Positions 55,725-63,993 of a DNA stretch of 64,000 bases are shown in pieces (within the stretch, counting starts at the first letter, position 1; each line of letters begins with the position of its first letter). The notes beneath the pieces are model-generated. The model was given only the letters and a program-made list of their open reading frames with translations. It was not told where the DNA came from and ran no database searches. This DNA is from Natronosalvus halobius (GTDB taxonomy: Archaea; Halobacteriota; Halobacteria; Halobacteriales; Natrialbaceae). The position numbers were made by a program, and so were the translations under genes. Location: the NCBI RefSeq assembly GCF_024138145.1, contig NZ_CP099997.1, forward strand, positions 2,728,001 through 2,792,000, given 5' to 3'.

Positions 55725-56038
55725 AAGGATCCGACGAATTCCAGGATCGGGGTAGTGTTCAGTGGCTCGAGGAAGGTGATGCCTCGCGCGGCCTTGAACA
55801 CATTAACCAGAGACATGTCACTGAAGATCAATTTTTAGCGATCGAAGGTATCGACACGCTAGACGACGTGACAAATTCTATATACGTTACGATCAAGAGC
55901 GGAAAATCACAGAGAATTCCGAGTAGTGACGGCGGTGGAACAGCGTACGTGCATCGATATACACTAAACGACGAAATCACTGTGATCGTGGGGGACAATG
56001 GTTACGTTGTGACCGCACGCCCTGGTGCGTACCCATGA
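55721..56038 (+). CDS. Orphan toxin domain C (HIxxRH, RNase-like)
   Basis: The 105-aa frame starts at GTG 55721, overlapping the stop of the pretoxin fragment by 3 bp. It carries LEHINQRHVTEDQF, then a beta-rich stretch (SIYVTIKSGKSQRIPSS, EITVIVGDNGYVVTARP). The HIxxRH helix followed by strands and a terminal VVTAxP motif resembles the BECR fold of barnase/EndoU/colicin-D-like RNases. This is pattern-based inference. It overlaps the next gene by 4 bp, as expected of a toxin-immunity pair. Confidence 0.6.
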   Translation: MKGSDEFQDRGSVQWLEEGDASRGLEHINQRHVTEDQFLAIEGIDTLDDVTNSIYVTIKSGKSQRIPSSDGGGTAYVHRYTLNDEITVIVGDNGYVVTARPGAYP

Positions 56039-56505
56039 GAGCATCAGTCGACGCGGAGATTATCGGCACGGAGATCGAGGCGGAATACCAGGGAAGCATC
56101 TACGAGCGAACGGTGAAAATCAACGCAGGTAGCACGATTCTCGAAGTATTCGAAGGAACGAACATCATCACCGACGACGATACCGGATCGACTGTCGGAT
56201 TGGAGTTGTGCGCTCGATTGATTCGAGATGTCGAACGAGTATCGACGACCGAACTCGGCATCTACCAAGCGCCGAACCGAGATTCGAAGTGGTCCGTGAC
56301 GATCATCTGCCGAATCGTAGAAACTGGTGTCCACCCAGCGTTCGAAGATCGAGATACACCGATGGTTTTCACCGACATCGGTACCGGATCGATTCTGCTT
56401 GAATCAACCCCGGAACTGCTCGAACGGGTTGACCGAGATTGGAACGTAAATGAAGACGTGATTCGAGTCCATTGCGGAAGAATTGACGTCATCGGCAGAC
56501 ACTGA
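56035..56505 (+). CDS. Immunity protein C
   Basis: The 156-aa protein starts at ATG 56035 in an ATGA overlap with toxin domain C. It is a beta-rich, soluble, acidic protein (IIGTEIEAEYQGSIYERTVK, STPELLERVDRDWNVNEDVI). No family is recognised. Position and coupling make it the probable inhibitor of domain C. Confidence 0.65.
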   Translation: MRASVDAEIIGTEIEAEYQGSIYERTVKINAGSTILEVFEGTNIITDDDTGSTVGLELCARLIRDVERVSTTELGIYQAPNRDSKWSVTIICRIVETGVHPAFEDRDTPMVFTDIGTGSILLESTPELLERVDRDWNVNEDVIRVHCGRIDVIGRH

Positions 56506-56634
56506 CGGCTAGTGGATGTTGATGATGACAGTCGTGGATTGAAAGGAGACAGCAAACCAAACAGTACGCCGCTATCTCGTAATTACCATCAATATCGAAC
56601 GTCGTAGATGGCTCGGAAATGCGCGTGGTGACTG

Positions 56635-57252
56635 GTAACGACGCCACCGGAGGTGCGCTACGAGACGGAGTCGCTCGCGTGGGTGTACGAGAACGAGCTA
56701 CGCGTCGAGGCTCGAGGGGACGATGGCGCGAGTGAGATCGCCGAAATCGAGATGGAGAAGTTCGTCGATCCGTGGGGGCGAAGCTCCGACTGGCAGACGG
56801 CATCGATCGAAGAGATCGACGATACCGGCGAGTGGTACACGACGCGCTTTGACTTCCGTGACGAACGGTATCAATCGAACGTGAAACCGGATACGGTCAT
56901 CGTGACCGTCACCGACATTGACGGTAACCAGCTGGTGATCGAAGACGATAGAAAAAGCGGAACGACCAAGCTGTACGCTGGCTTCGCGGCTGCCGGTACC
57001 GCAGGTGCAAAGACGGTCAGAGCCACCAGACCGGTCGCGTCTCTGGGCCTCCATGGGAGAGTCGCGGTCGCGGTTTCTGTCGGCGCAGTGGCGGGTGGCA
57101 CCTTTGCGCATTCGCTGGCGACGTCGACGACCTACAGCGGCGAGGAGGTTCACGACACCTATCCGATGCCCGTTCCGCCGACGCCATCCGAGGGTACCTG
57201 GGAGACGCCAGAGGGACTCGAGATCACGCTCCCGAGCGGGGCGGTCTACGAG
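56635..57252 (+). repeat. Recombination segment in cassette D (copy 2 of 617-bp duplication)
   Basis: Nearly identical to 50256-50872 in the full-length toxin A gene. Differences are scattered single bases, such as CAATCG for CGATCG near 56871. The abrupt start of homology just inside the TPPEV codons marks the recombination border. Confidence 0.93.
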
Positions 57253-57831
57253 GATCCGATGGGCCAGGGACACGACCGTGGCTTCGGCTGGGAGTACATC
57301 GAGGAAACGACCGATCTGACCGTCGGCGAAATCGGTCACGCCGTCGAGAACGCGGAGAAAGTCGTCGACGACGGTGAGGTACGGTACATCATCGGTGACG
57401 GGTATTCGGAAACTGATCGAGTGATTCTCTCAATCATCGGTGGGACAATCGTTACGGCGAGTGCCTCGAGCGCGTACAACGAGGATTGTGGAGCGACGGT
57501 CAGGTTTGACGAAAGTGGTAATCCCGAGCACGCACTTCGTGACGGGAAACCGATCGACGAAGTCACGACCCTCATCGAGGTTATCGAAAACCCGACGCGA
57601 ATCGTGGACGCTGGGTCGAAGCGCTACTATATTCTAAAATTGGGGACGAATAGAGTAATTATGGTGTCTACCCGACTCTACGACCAGGCGTATCAAGCGT
57701 TGAGAACAACATTAACCGGAAAGGGGCCTGATAATGCGTTCAGGACTGTGGACGAAGCGATGGAGGAGATCGAACGAAAACATAGTGATTACAAGATTGT
57801 TCACGATCCAGAAAATGGTATCGAGTGTTAA
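56653..57831 (+). CDS. Orphan toxin cassette D (toxin A-type pretoxin, different tip)
   Basis: The 392-aa frame can start at GTG 56653 (codons VRYETESLAW), which is an internal codon of the homologous toxin A. The first 200 residues are nearly identical to toxin A. After GAVYE the tip differs, but it belongs to the same family: VIENPTRIVDAGSKRYYI is like VIRNPDQIYQNGQNRLYA in A, and an earlier half has AVENAEKVVDDGEVRYII. There is no signal peptide or stalk. It is a silent tip that could replace the tip of toxin A by recombination in the 617-bp segment. An immunity gene of the A family follows by 1 bp. Confidence 0.75.
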   Translation: MRYETESLAWVYENELRVEARGDDGASEIAEIEMEKFVDPWGRSSDWQTASIEEIDDTGEWYTTRFDFRDERYQSNVKPDTVIVTVTDIDGNQLVIEDDRKSGTTKLYAGFAAAGTAGAKTVRATRPVASLGLHGRVAVAVSVGAVAGGTFAHSLATSTTYSGEEVHDTYPMPVPPTPSEGTWETPEGLEITLPSGAVYEDPMGQGHDRGFGWEYIEETTDLTVGEIGHAVENAEKVVDDGEVRYIIGDGYSETDRVILSIIGGTIVTASASSAYNEDCGATVRFDESGNPEHALRDGKPIDEVTTLIEVIENPTRIVDAGSKRYYILKLGTNRVIMVSTRLYDQAYQALRTTLTGKGPDNAFRTVDEAMEEIERKHSDYKIVHDPENGIEC

Positions 57832-57832
57832 T

Positions 57833-58450
57833 ATGACCGGATCCAATAATGAATCGTGTATGCGCAAAGCATTTACACTTCGAAAAAATGGGAAGCTAAT
57901 CGACGCGGGTGAGCACTTTACGAGGGACGCGTTCGAACGCTTTGGGGACGGTTTCTCCGGAATGTTTGGCGTCCAGGTTGCTGGCGGTGTTGTCAATCTG
58001 TTACGGGCTGCAATCTGTTATCGGGTCGGTGGCCGAATGGATCGTTGCAGGAACCGCTGTCGCATGGGAATCCTTATCGCCGAGGAAATGATTGACCGCG
58101 TGTTCGCTGCAGATCCCCTCGAATACTTCTACGACCAGGCGCGAAGAGGCGTCTGGTACGAGTACATCGGTGACTTCCGGTGTATCGGTAACTTCGGAGA
58201 TCCGACATCAGCGTACGACCAGGCGAGGGAGGTCTACGAAGCGGCGGACGATCCTGATACATGGTATAGTGAGCAGGAGCACGGCTATACGATGGCGGTG
58301 TTTCGAGAAGTGGCAAGGGGAGTCAATCGCGATCCTGGTCCAATAGATGATATGGAGAACGATATGACGCTCACTGATTGGGTTTCCTTCAAGGAAGATG
58401 CCTATCCGTCACTCCTCGACGACCTCACCGAGCGCGGAGACTGGTCTTGA
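57833..58450 (+). CDS. Immunity protein D (same family as immunity A)
   Basis: The 205-aa protein starts at ATG 57833, 1 bp after the cassette D stop. It shares conserved blocks with immunity A (CYRVGGRMDRCRNRC, YEYIGDFRCIGNFGD, WVSFKEDAYPSLLDDLT). The parallel divergence of toxin tips A/D and immunity A/D suggests that each protects only against its own tip. Soluble, cytoplasmic. Confidence 0.72.
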   Translation: MTGSNNESCMRKAFTLRKNGKLIDAGEHFTRDAFERFGDGFSGMFGVQVAGGVVNLLRAAICYRVGGRMDRCRNRCRMGILIAEEMIDRVFAADPLEYFYDQARRGVWYEYIGDFRCIGNFGDPTSAYDQAREVYEAADDPDTWYSEQEHGYTMAVFREVARGVNRDPGPIDDMENDMTLTDWVSFKEDAYPSLLDDLTERGDWS

Positions 58451-58604
58451 CCAGCGCTACAAAAATATAGTGAGGCTCTCCGATCCAGAGTCCGCCGAAA
58501 CGTGTCTGTAAGCCTTCGCCGACCGAAGAACTCGCTTTTCTACACACGACAGTCAAATCAACCCGAGGATTTACGATCACGCACTCAACATTTCGAGACG
58601 AAAT

Positions 58605-60158
58605 ATGGCAACTGTTGACGAGACTGCCATCGACGCATCAGACGCCTACGATCGGCTTCTCGAGCGATCCGAGAAGCTGACGAACGTCCGGATGGCGTCG
58701 ATGGCGCTGGGGTGGGATCAACGGGTGATGATGCCCGAAGGGGGAACGCCGGCGCGAGCGGGGCAACTGTCGACGCTCTCGTCGCTCGGACACGAACTAC
58801 TGACCGCTGACGAGGTGGCGACGTGGCTCGAGGCGCTCGAGTCCGATGGGGTGACGCGGGATACGGGTAACGCCGAATCTGTGGACGGCCTCACCGACGA
58901 GCAGGCGGCAGTCGTCCGCGAACTCCGCCGGGAGCACGACCGGGCGGTCGACGTCCCGGCCGACCTGATCGAGCGGCTGACGGCCCACCAGGCCGAGACT
59001 CAGCAGGTCTGGCAGGAGGCGAAGGCGGCCGACGACTTCGAGCGGTTCGCGCCGGCGCTCGAGGAACTCATCGCCCTCCACCGCGAGCGCGCGGCGGCGA
59101 TCGACCCCGCGGAGAACCCCTATCGGGTGCTCTACGAGGATAGTCTGCCGTACCTGCCGCTCGAGACGGTCGAGCGTATCTTCGACGAGTTGCGCGAGCA
59201 CCTCGTTCCATTGATCGACGAGATTCAAGAGCGAGGTCGTGAGTTGCCGACGCCGTTCGCGGGCCACACCTACGACGAGGAGACCCAGATGGCGCTCTCG
59301 GAGGCCGTCCTGGACGTGCTGGGCTACGACCGAACCCACGGCCGTCTCGACACGGCTCCCCACCCGTTCATGTCCGGCAATCAGTTCGACGCCCGGATCA
59401 CGACTCGCTTCCGGGAGGACGACCCGCTCGACGCGCTGACGGCGACGATTCACGAGTTCGGTCACGCGACCTACCAGCTCGGGCTGCCGAAAGAGCAGTA
59501 CGGGAACCCGCTCGGCTCCTCACTCTCCTCGGGCGTCCACGAGTCCCAGTCTCGCTTCTGGGAAAATCACGTGGGCCGGACGAAGGCGTTCTGGGAGCTG
59601 ATTCTCCCAACCGTCAAAGAGCGCTTTCCCCACCTCGAGGACGTGACCGTCGACGAGGCCTACGCGGCGGTCAACCGGATCTACCCCGAGAACCTGATCC
59701 GGGTCGAGGCGGACGAACTCACCTACCACCTGCACGTCATCCTCCGGTGTGAGATCGACCGGGCGTTCGTCGAGGGGGACCTCGAGGTCGTCGACGTCCC
59801 GCAGGTCTGGAACGACAAGATGGACGACTACCTCGGGGTCCGACCCGAGACCGACGCCGAGGGCTGTCTCCAGGACACCCACTGGTCGTACGGCTTCGCC
59901 GGCTTCCAGGGGTACACGATCGGGAGCGTGCTCGCGGCCCAGCTCGACGCCGCGATGCGCGAGGACCTCGAGGTAGACGCGCTCGTTCGGGAGGGGGAGT
60001 TCGACCCCCTCCGCGAGTGGATGACCGAGCACGTCCATCGTCACGGCCAGCGCTACCCGACCGAGGAGTTGATCGAGGTGGCGACGGGCGAACCGCTCAC
60101 CGCCGAGTACTTCCTCGAGTACGTCGACGAGAAGTTCCGGACGCTGTACGGTCTGTAG
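58605..60158 (+). CDS. M32 family carboxypeptidase (copy 2)
   Basis: The 517-aa protein has the same motifs as copy 1: HEFGHATYQLGLPKEQYG near residue 283, HESQSRFWENHVGRT, and RPETDAEGCLQDTHWSYG. It starts at ATG 58605 (MATVDETAIDASDAYDRLLE). The two copies are clearly paralogous and lie in the same orientation on the two sides of the 47-58 kb toxin locus. An ancestral tandem duplication later split by insertion of the toxin locus is one explanation. Confidence 0.94.
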   Translation: MATVDETAIDASDAYDRLLERSEKLTNVRMASMALGWDQRVMMPEGGTPARAGQLSTLSSLGHELLTADEVATWLEALESDGVTRDTGNAESVDGLTDEQAAVVRELRREHDRAVDVPADLIERLTAHQAETQQVWQEAKAADDFERFAPALEELIALHRERAAAIDPAENPYRVLYEDSLPYLPLETVERIFDELREHLVPLIDEIQERGRELPTPFAGHTYDEETQMALSEAVLDVLGYDRTHGRLDTAPHPFMSGNQFDARITTRFREDDPLDALTATIHEFGHATYQLGLPKEQYGNPLGSSLSSGVHESQSRFWENHVGRTKAFWELILPTVKERFPHLEDVTVDEAYAAVNRIYPENLIRVEADELTYHLHVILRCEIDRAFVEGDLEVVDVPQVWNDKMDDYLGVRPETDAEGCLQDTHWSYGFAGFQGYTIGSVLAAQLDAAMREDLEVDALVREGEFDPLREWMTEHVHRHGQRYPTEELIEVATGEPLTAEYFLEYVDEKFRTLYGL

Positions 60159-60245
60159 CGCTGGTGCCCTGGTCTGAGCGGGAACCACGAGCGACCCTGT
60201 GTATGCCGGGCGAGTGCTTCTTTCTCCTGGCACCCTGACTCGAGT

Positions 60246-60818
60246 ATGCGCGTCTCGATACCGGGGATGCCGGGCATCTACTACGACACTGACGCCGAAT
60301 CGACGGCGGTCACCCTCGCGCTCACTGCGGCGGGCCGCCGAGCGCCGAAACCACACGGGTACGCCGTGCAGGCGCTTCCGTACCTCTGGGGCTTCGATGT
60401 CGACCTCAACGACGTGCCGCCGGACCATCCGCTGCAGTATCTCCACCCGGACGGCGCCCGGAGCATCCAGGAGTTCGCCCCTGACGAGAACCTCGAGCGG
60501 CTGGCGGGCGACGCCGACCGACTCGGTCGGGTCCTGTGGGCGATCAACGAGGAGACGGAGCGGGGCATCGAGCAGTTGATCGGTAAACGGCGCGAGGAGG
60601 AGACTCGAGGGACGACGATCGAAATCGAGTCCGGTGAGTCCGGGGACCGCGATCGGGACCAGAATCGAGGTCAAGACCGGGGCCAGGATCAGCGTACGAA
60701 ACGACCTCGCGCCGACGAGTTCGGAGAAGACGTCATCGAACCCGGACCCGACGCCGACCCCGACCCCGACGTCGATCCCGACTCCAGCCACGAACCGGAC
60801 TCCGACCCTCGAGCGTAG
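60246..60818 (+). CDS. Conserved hypothetical protein with acidic repeat tail
   Basis: The 190-aa protein has an N-terminal domain (MRVSIPGMPGIYYDTDAES, LPYLWGFDVDLNDVPPDHP). A C-terminal low-complexity tail follows, rich in Arg/Asp/Gln, then in Asp/Pro (DPDPDVDPDSS). I have no family name. It follows the M32 gene by about 90 bp in the same direction. Confidence 0.6.
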   Translation: MRVSIPGMPGIYYDTDAESTAVTLALTAAGRRAPKPHGYAVQALPYLWGFDVDLNDVPPDHPLQYLHPDGARSIQEFAPDENLERLAGDADRLGRVLWAINEETERGIEQLIGKRREEETRGTTIEIESGESGDRDRDQNRGQDRGQDQRTKRPRADEFGEDVIEPGPDADPDPDVDPDSSHEPDSDPRA

Positions 60819-60912
60819 TCATTGTTCGCAGCCACTGTTCGGATGACTTCGCCAGAGAGAATCCACGAGTATCGGCTGCTGTCGAACGTTCTGCCGAGAA
60901 AATCGCCTACAC

Positions 60913-61413
60913 CTACAGCCGCGGCAAGAACGCGTACAACAGCAACCCGAACGCGAGGTGCTGGAGCATCGTTTGCTCGACGGTCGTTCGGACGTAGTCC
61001 TCGTCGGCGATGGCGTACTCCTTCGTGCGGACCTTCGCGTGCATCGAGAGCACACCCTCGTCCTCCAGCTCGTGGAGGCTCGGGTAAACCGTCCCGGGGC
61101 TGAGTTGGGCACCGAAGAGGTGCGTCAGATCCGAGAGGAGTTCTTTGCCGTGGGTTTCGCCGTGGAGCGAGATAAGCATGAGGAGAATCTCGTCGAGGTT
61201 CTCCTTGATGATGGCGTCGTCGAACTGGACATCGTCGGTCGGGAGCGCACTCGTGACCTCCGCCATGAGTTCGTCGAGTTCGCGCTCGACGGCCCGGCTG
61301 TCTTCTTTGGTCGTCCCGATCGTGATATCGTACTGTGCTGACTGCCCTGCCGCAGTCGCCGCGCTCGAGAACTGCTCGAGGACGGACTTCGTATTGGGGG
61401 ATTGCTCACGCAT
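60913..61413 (-). CDS. PadR-like winged-helix regulator
   Basis: The 166-aa protein starts at ATG 61413 (MREQSPNTKSVLEQFSSAAT). It has the PadR-type HTH: EILLMLISLHGETHGKELLS, LFGAQLSPGTVYPSLHELED, EGVLSMHAKVRTKEYAIADE, and a C-terminal hydrophobic helix (LQHLAFGLLLYAFL). An ATG 16 codons upstream is possible. A perfect CATATGC/GCATATG dyad at 61643-61662 lies upstream of it and might be its operator. Confidence 0.78.
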   Translation of the reverse strand: MREQSPNTKSVLEQFSSAATAAGQSAQYDITIGTTKEDSRAVERELDELMAEVTSALPTDDVQFDDAIIKENLDEILLMLISLHGETHGKELLSDLTHLFGAQLSPGTVYPSLHELEDEGVLSMHAKVRTKEYAIADEDYVRTTVEQTMLQHLAFGLLLYAFLPRL

Positions 61414-61723
61414 TTTCGAACACCTGGGGGGTTCACGAGCGAACGCACCACCCTTCCCCACGCACGGGAGAACGGTTGGATTGATTCCATTTTCGATCGT
61501 GAATTACTCAAGCAGATGAACTACCACGTAATAAAGAAAGTGGCCGATTCTTGCCGGTATGAAAACCGATTGTCCGAGATCGAACGTTGCGTTACCAGCG
61601 CTCAGGCACCGGCTGAGGGGGCTTACGGGCGAATTTCAAACTCATATGCGAAATAGCATATGTCGTCCATCTCGACGGTCGAATCTAGACGGTCAGCGTC
61701 GTCGAGAAAATAACTATTCGCCG
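61414..61723. other. Intergenic region with a palindrome
   Basis: This 310-bp gap between the PadR-like and FlaD/E-like genes carries the CATATGC palindrome (separate entry). An AT-rich stretch near 61530-61545 (ACGTAATAAAGAAAG) may hold the PadR promoter. No gene or RNA is seen. Confidence 0.55.
61643..61662. promoter_or_regulatory. Palindrome, possible regulator site
   Basis: CATATGC and GCATATG face each other across 6 bp (GAAATA). It lies in the gap between the PadR-like gene and the FlaD/E-like gene and is AT-rich in a GC-rich genome. Regulatory role is inference. Confidence 0.35.
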
Positions 61724-62275
61724 TCAGGAAAGGCTCGTCGCCTCGTCCTGGATGATGCTCACCATCTCGCTCGGCTGACTGGAGTCTTCCTCCTCGTCGT
61801 CCAGTCTGCGCTCGACGCGACGTTCGGCCATCCGCGCGATCATCACGTGCTCCTCGAGGTCGTCCCCGCTGATCTTCGAGATGTACTCGAGGCTCTGAGC
61901 GTGTGCGCCAAAGAGCGTCCCCGACAGCGATTCGAGGGGGTACTCGAGGCTCGCGGGTTCGTCGTAACGACGGTTGTGGATCTCGCCGAGTGAGAGGCCG
62001 CGCAGGTAGGAGGTCATCTGCTTGCGGACCAGCGGGCTGATCCACCCGAGGGTTTCGTAGTATCGCAGGCAGTTGAGCGCGCCGGTGGTGCCGAATGTCT
62101 CGCCGAGGTAGCGGGCCCACTTGATCGTCGCGTCGGCGTGGGCCGAGGACTGTTCGAGCGATTCGAGGTACGGGGTGGGGGTGGGGGATGACATGATGGG
62201 GGTGTGGGGTGCCTGGCCGCCTGGCTGCGTGTCTGTTGGGTTCTTCGCCGGAGCAGGCATGAACATTCCCGTCAT
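61724..62275 (-). CDS. FlaD/FlaE-domain archaellum-type protein
   Basis: The protein contains a FlaD/E domain: ATIKWARYLGETFGTTGALN, LRYYETLGWISPLVRKQMTS and YLRGLSLGE. In halobacterial archaella FlaD/E proteins link the motor to the taxis system. Here it stands alone, with no other fla gene in the window. The start is uncertain: ATG 62275 (183 aa) is used; ATG 62194 would give 156 aa. The N-terminal Pro/Thr-rich stretch before MSSPTPTPYLESLEQ is not conserved-looking, so the shorter form is credible. Confidence 0.75.
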   Translation of the reverse strand: MTGMFMPAPAKNPTDTQPGGQAPHTPIMSSPTPTPYLESLEQSSAHADATIKWARYLGETFGTTGALNCLRYYETLGWISPLVRKQMTSYLRGLSLGEIHNRRYDEPASLEYPLESLSGTLFGAHAQSLEYISKISGDDLEEHVMIARMAERRVERRLDDEEEDSSQPSEMVSIIQDEATSLS

Positions 62276-62412
62276 TTCGAGCGGTGAGTCGAGCGATGAG
62301 TCGCGGACGGCGGTGCTCGGCTTCGCGTCTCGGGTGTGAGCCTCGCTCACACGACGTCCCAACATCTGCAGGGTTCGGAAGGGTTTACCCGTTGCACGCG
62401 ATTGACTCGCGT

Positions 62413-63993
62413 ATGAAGATTCTGGTCACAGACCCCATCGACGACGCGGGTCTGGACGTACTTCGCGACGCCGGCCACGAGGTCGAGACGGCCTACGAAC
62501 TCGAGGGCGAGGCGCTCCTCGAGGCGGTTTCGACGGCACACGGATTGATCGTGCGCTCCGGGACGGAGGTCACACGCGGGGTCCTGGAAGCGGGCGAGAA
62601 CCTCGTGATCGTCGGGCGGGCGGGTATTGGGGTCGACAACATCGACATCGAGGCAGCCACCGACGAGGGGGTCATCGTCGCCAACGCGCCGGAGGGGAAC
62701 GTTCGCGCGGCGGCCGAGCACACGGTCGCGATGACGTTCGCCGCCGCCCGCTCGATCCCGCAGGCCCACGCCCGCCTGAAGGACGGCGAGTGGGCCAAGA
62801 GCGAGTTTCTCGGGACCGAACTCAACGGTAAGACCCTCGGCATCGTTGGCCTCGGTCGCGTCGGCCAGGAGGTCGCGAAGAAACTCGACGCCCTCGGCAT
62901 GGACCTCGTCGCCTACGATCCCTACATCTCCGAGGAGCGCGCCGACCGCCTCGGCGCCGAACTCGTCGACCTCGAGACCTGCCTCGAGCGCGGCGACTTC
63001 CTGACGATCCACACCCCGCTGACCCCGGAGACGGAAGGGTTGATCGGCGACGCCGAACTCGAGCGTTTCGGCCACGGCTACCTCGTGAACGTCGGTCGCG
63101 GGGGCATCGTCGACGAGGACGCCCTCGCGGCGAAGGTCGAGCAGGGAGTGGTGGCGGGTGCGGCGCTCGACGTCTTCCGCGAGGAACCGCTCCCCGAAGA
63201 CTCGCCGTTGCTGTTCGTCGAGGACGTCATCGTCACGCCCCACCTCGGCGCGTCGACCGAGGCCGCCCAGGAGAACGTGGCGACATCGACGGCCGAACAG
63301 GTCGTCGCCGCCCTCGCGGAGGAACCCGTCGCGAACGCGCTCAACGCCCCCTCGATCGACGAGAGCGCGTTCCCGCGCCTCGAGCCCTACATCAACATCG
63401 CCGAGACGGCGGGCAAGATCGCCGCCCAGGTGCTCGACGCTCGCATCGAATCCATCGAGGTGCGCTACGAGGGCGACATCGCCGAGGAGGACGTCGAGTT
63501 CGTCACCGCCTCGGCGCTGAAGGGCGTCTTCGAACCGCTCGAGTGGCAGGTCAACGCCGTGAACGCCCCCCAGATCGCCGAGGACCGGGGCGTCGACGTG
63601 ACCGAGTCCAAGAGCCGCCAGAGCGAGGACTTCCAGAGCCTGATATCGGTGACGGTCTCGAGCGGCGACGACGCGATCACGGTCGACGGCACCCTGTTCG
63701 CCGGCGACGACCCGCGGATCGTTCGCATCGACGACTACCGCGTCGACGCCATCCCCCACGGGAAGATGGTCGTCACCCGAAACACGGACGAGCCCGGCGT
63801 CATCGGCCTCATCGGGACGGTGATGGGTGCCCACGGCGTCAACATCGCGGGGATGTTCAACGCCCGGGAGGCTCACGGCGGGGAGGCCCTCACCGTCTAC
63901 AACGTCGACGGCGAGGTGCCTGGGGAGGCGAGGCAGGAACTCGAGGCCGACGAGCGGATAATCAGGGTTCGGTACATCACGCTGAACGGGTAG
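62413..63993 (+). CDS. serA: D-3-phosphoglycerate dehydrogenase
   Basis: The 526-aa protein starts at ATG 62413 (MKILVTDPIDDAGLDVLRDA). The NAD domain has LGIVGLGRVGQEVAKKLDA, the catalytic Arg in VGRGGIVDED and His in TPHLGASTEAA. An intervening (ASB-like) domain and a C-terminal ACT domain (TRNTDEPGVIGLIGTVMGAH) complete it. It catalyses the first step of serine synthesis from 3-phosphoglycerate; the ACT domain should bind serine for feedback control. The stop lies 7 bp from the window edge. Confidence 0.97.
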   Translation: MKILVTDPIDDAGLDVLRDAGHEVETAYELEGEALLEAVSTAHGLIVRSGTEVTRGVLEAGENLVIVGRAGIGVDNIDIEAATDEGVIVANAPEGNVRAAAEHTVAMTFAAARSIPQAHARLKDGEWAKSEFLGTELNGKTLGIVGLGRVGQEVAKKLDALGMDLVAYDPYISEERADRLGAELVDLETCLERGDFLTIHTPLTPETEGLIGDAELERFGHGYLVNVGRGGIVDEDALAAKVEQGVVAGAALDVFREEPLPEDSPLLFVEDVIVTPHLGASTEAAQENVATSTAEQVVAALAEEPVANALNAPSIDESAFPRLEPYINIAETAGKIAAQVLDARIESIEVRYEGDIAEEDVEFVTASALKGVFEPLEWQVNAVNAPQIAEDRGVDVTESKSRQSEDFQSLISVTVSSGDDAITVDGTLFAGDDPRIVRIDDYRVDAIPHGKMVVTRNTDEPGVIGLIGTVMGAHGVNIAGMFNAREAHGGEALTVYNVDGEVPGEARQELEADERIIRVRYITLNG

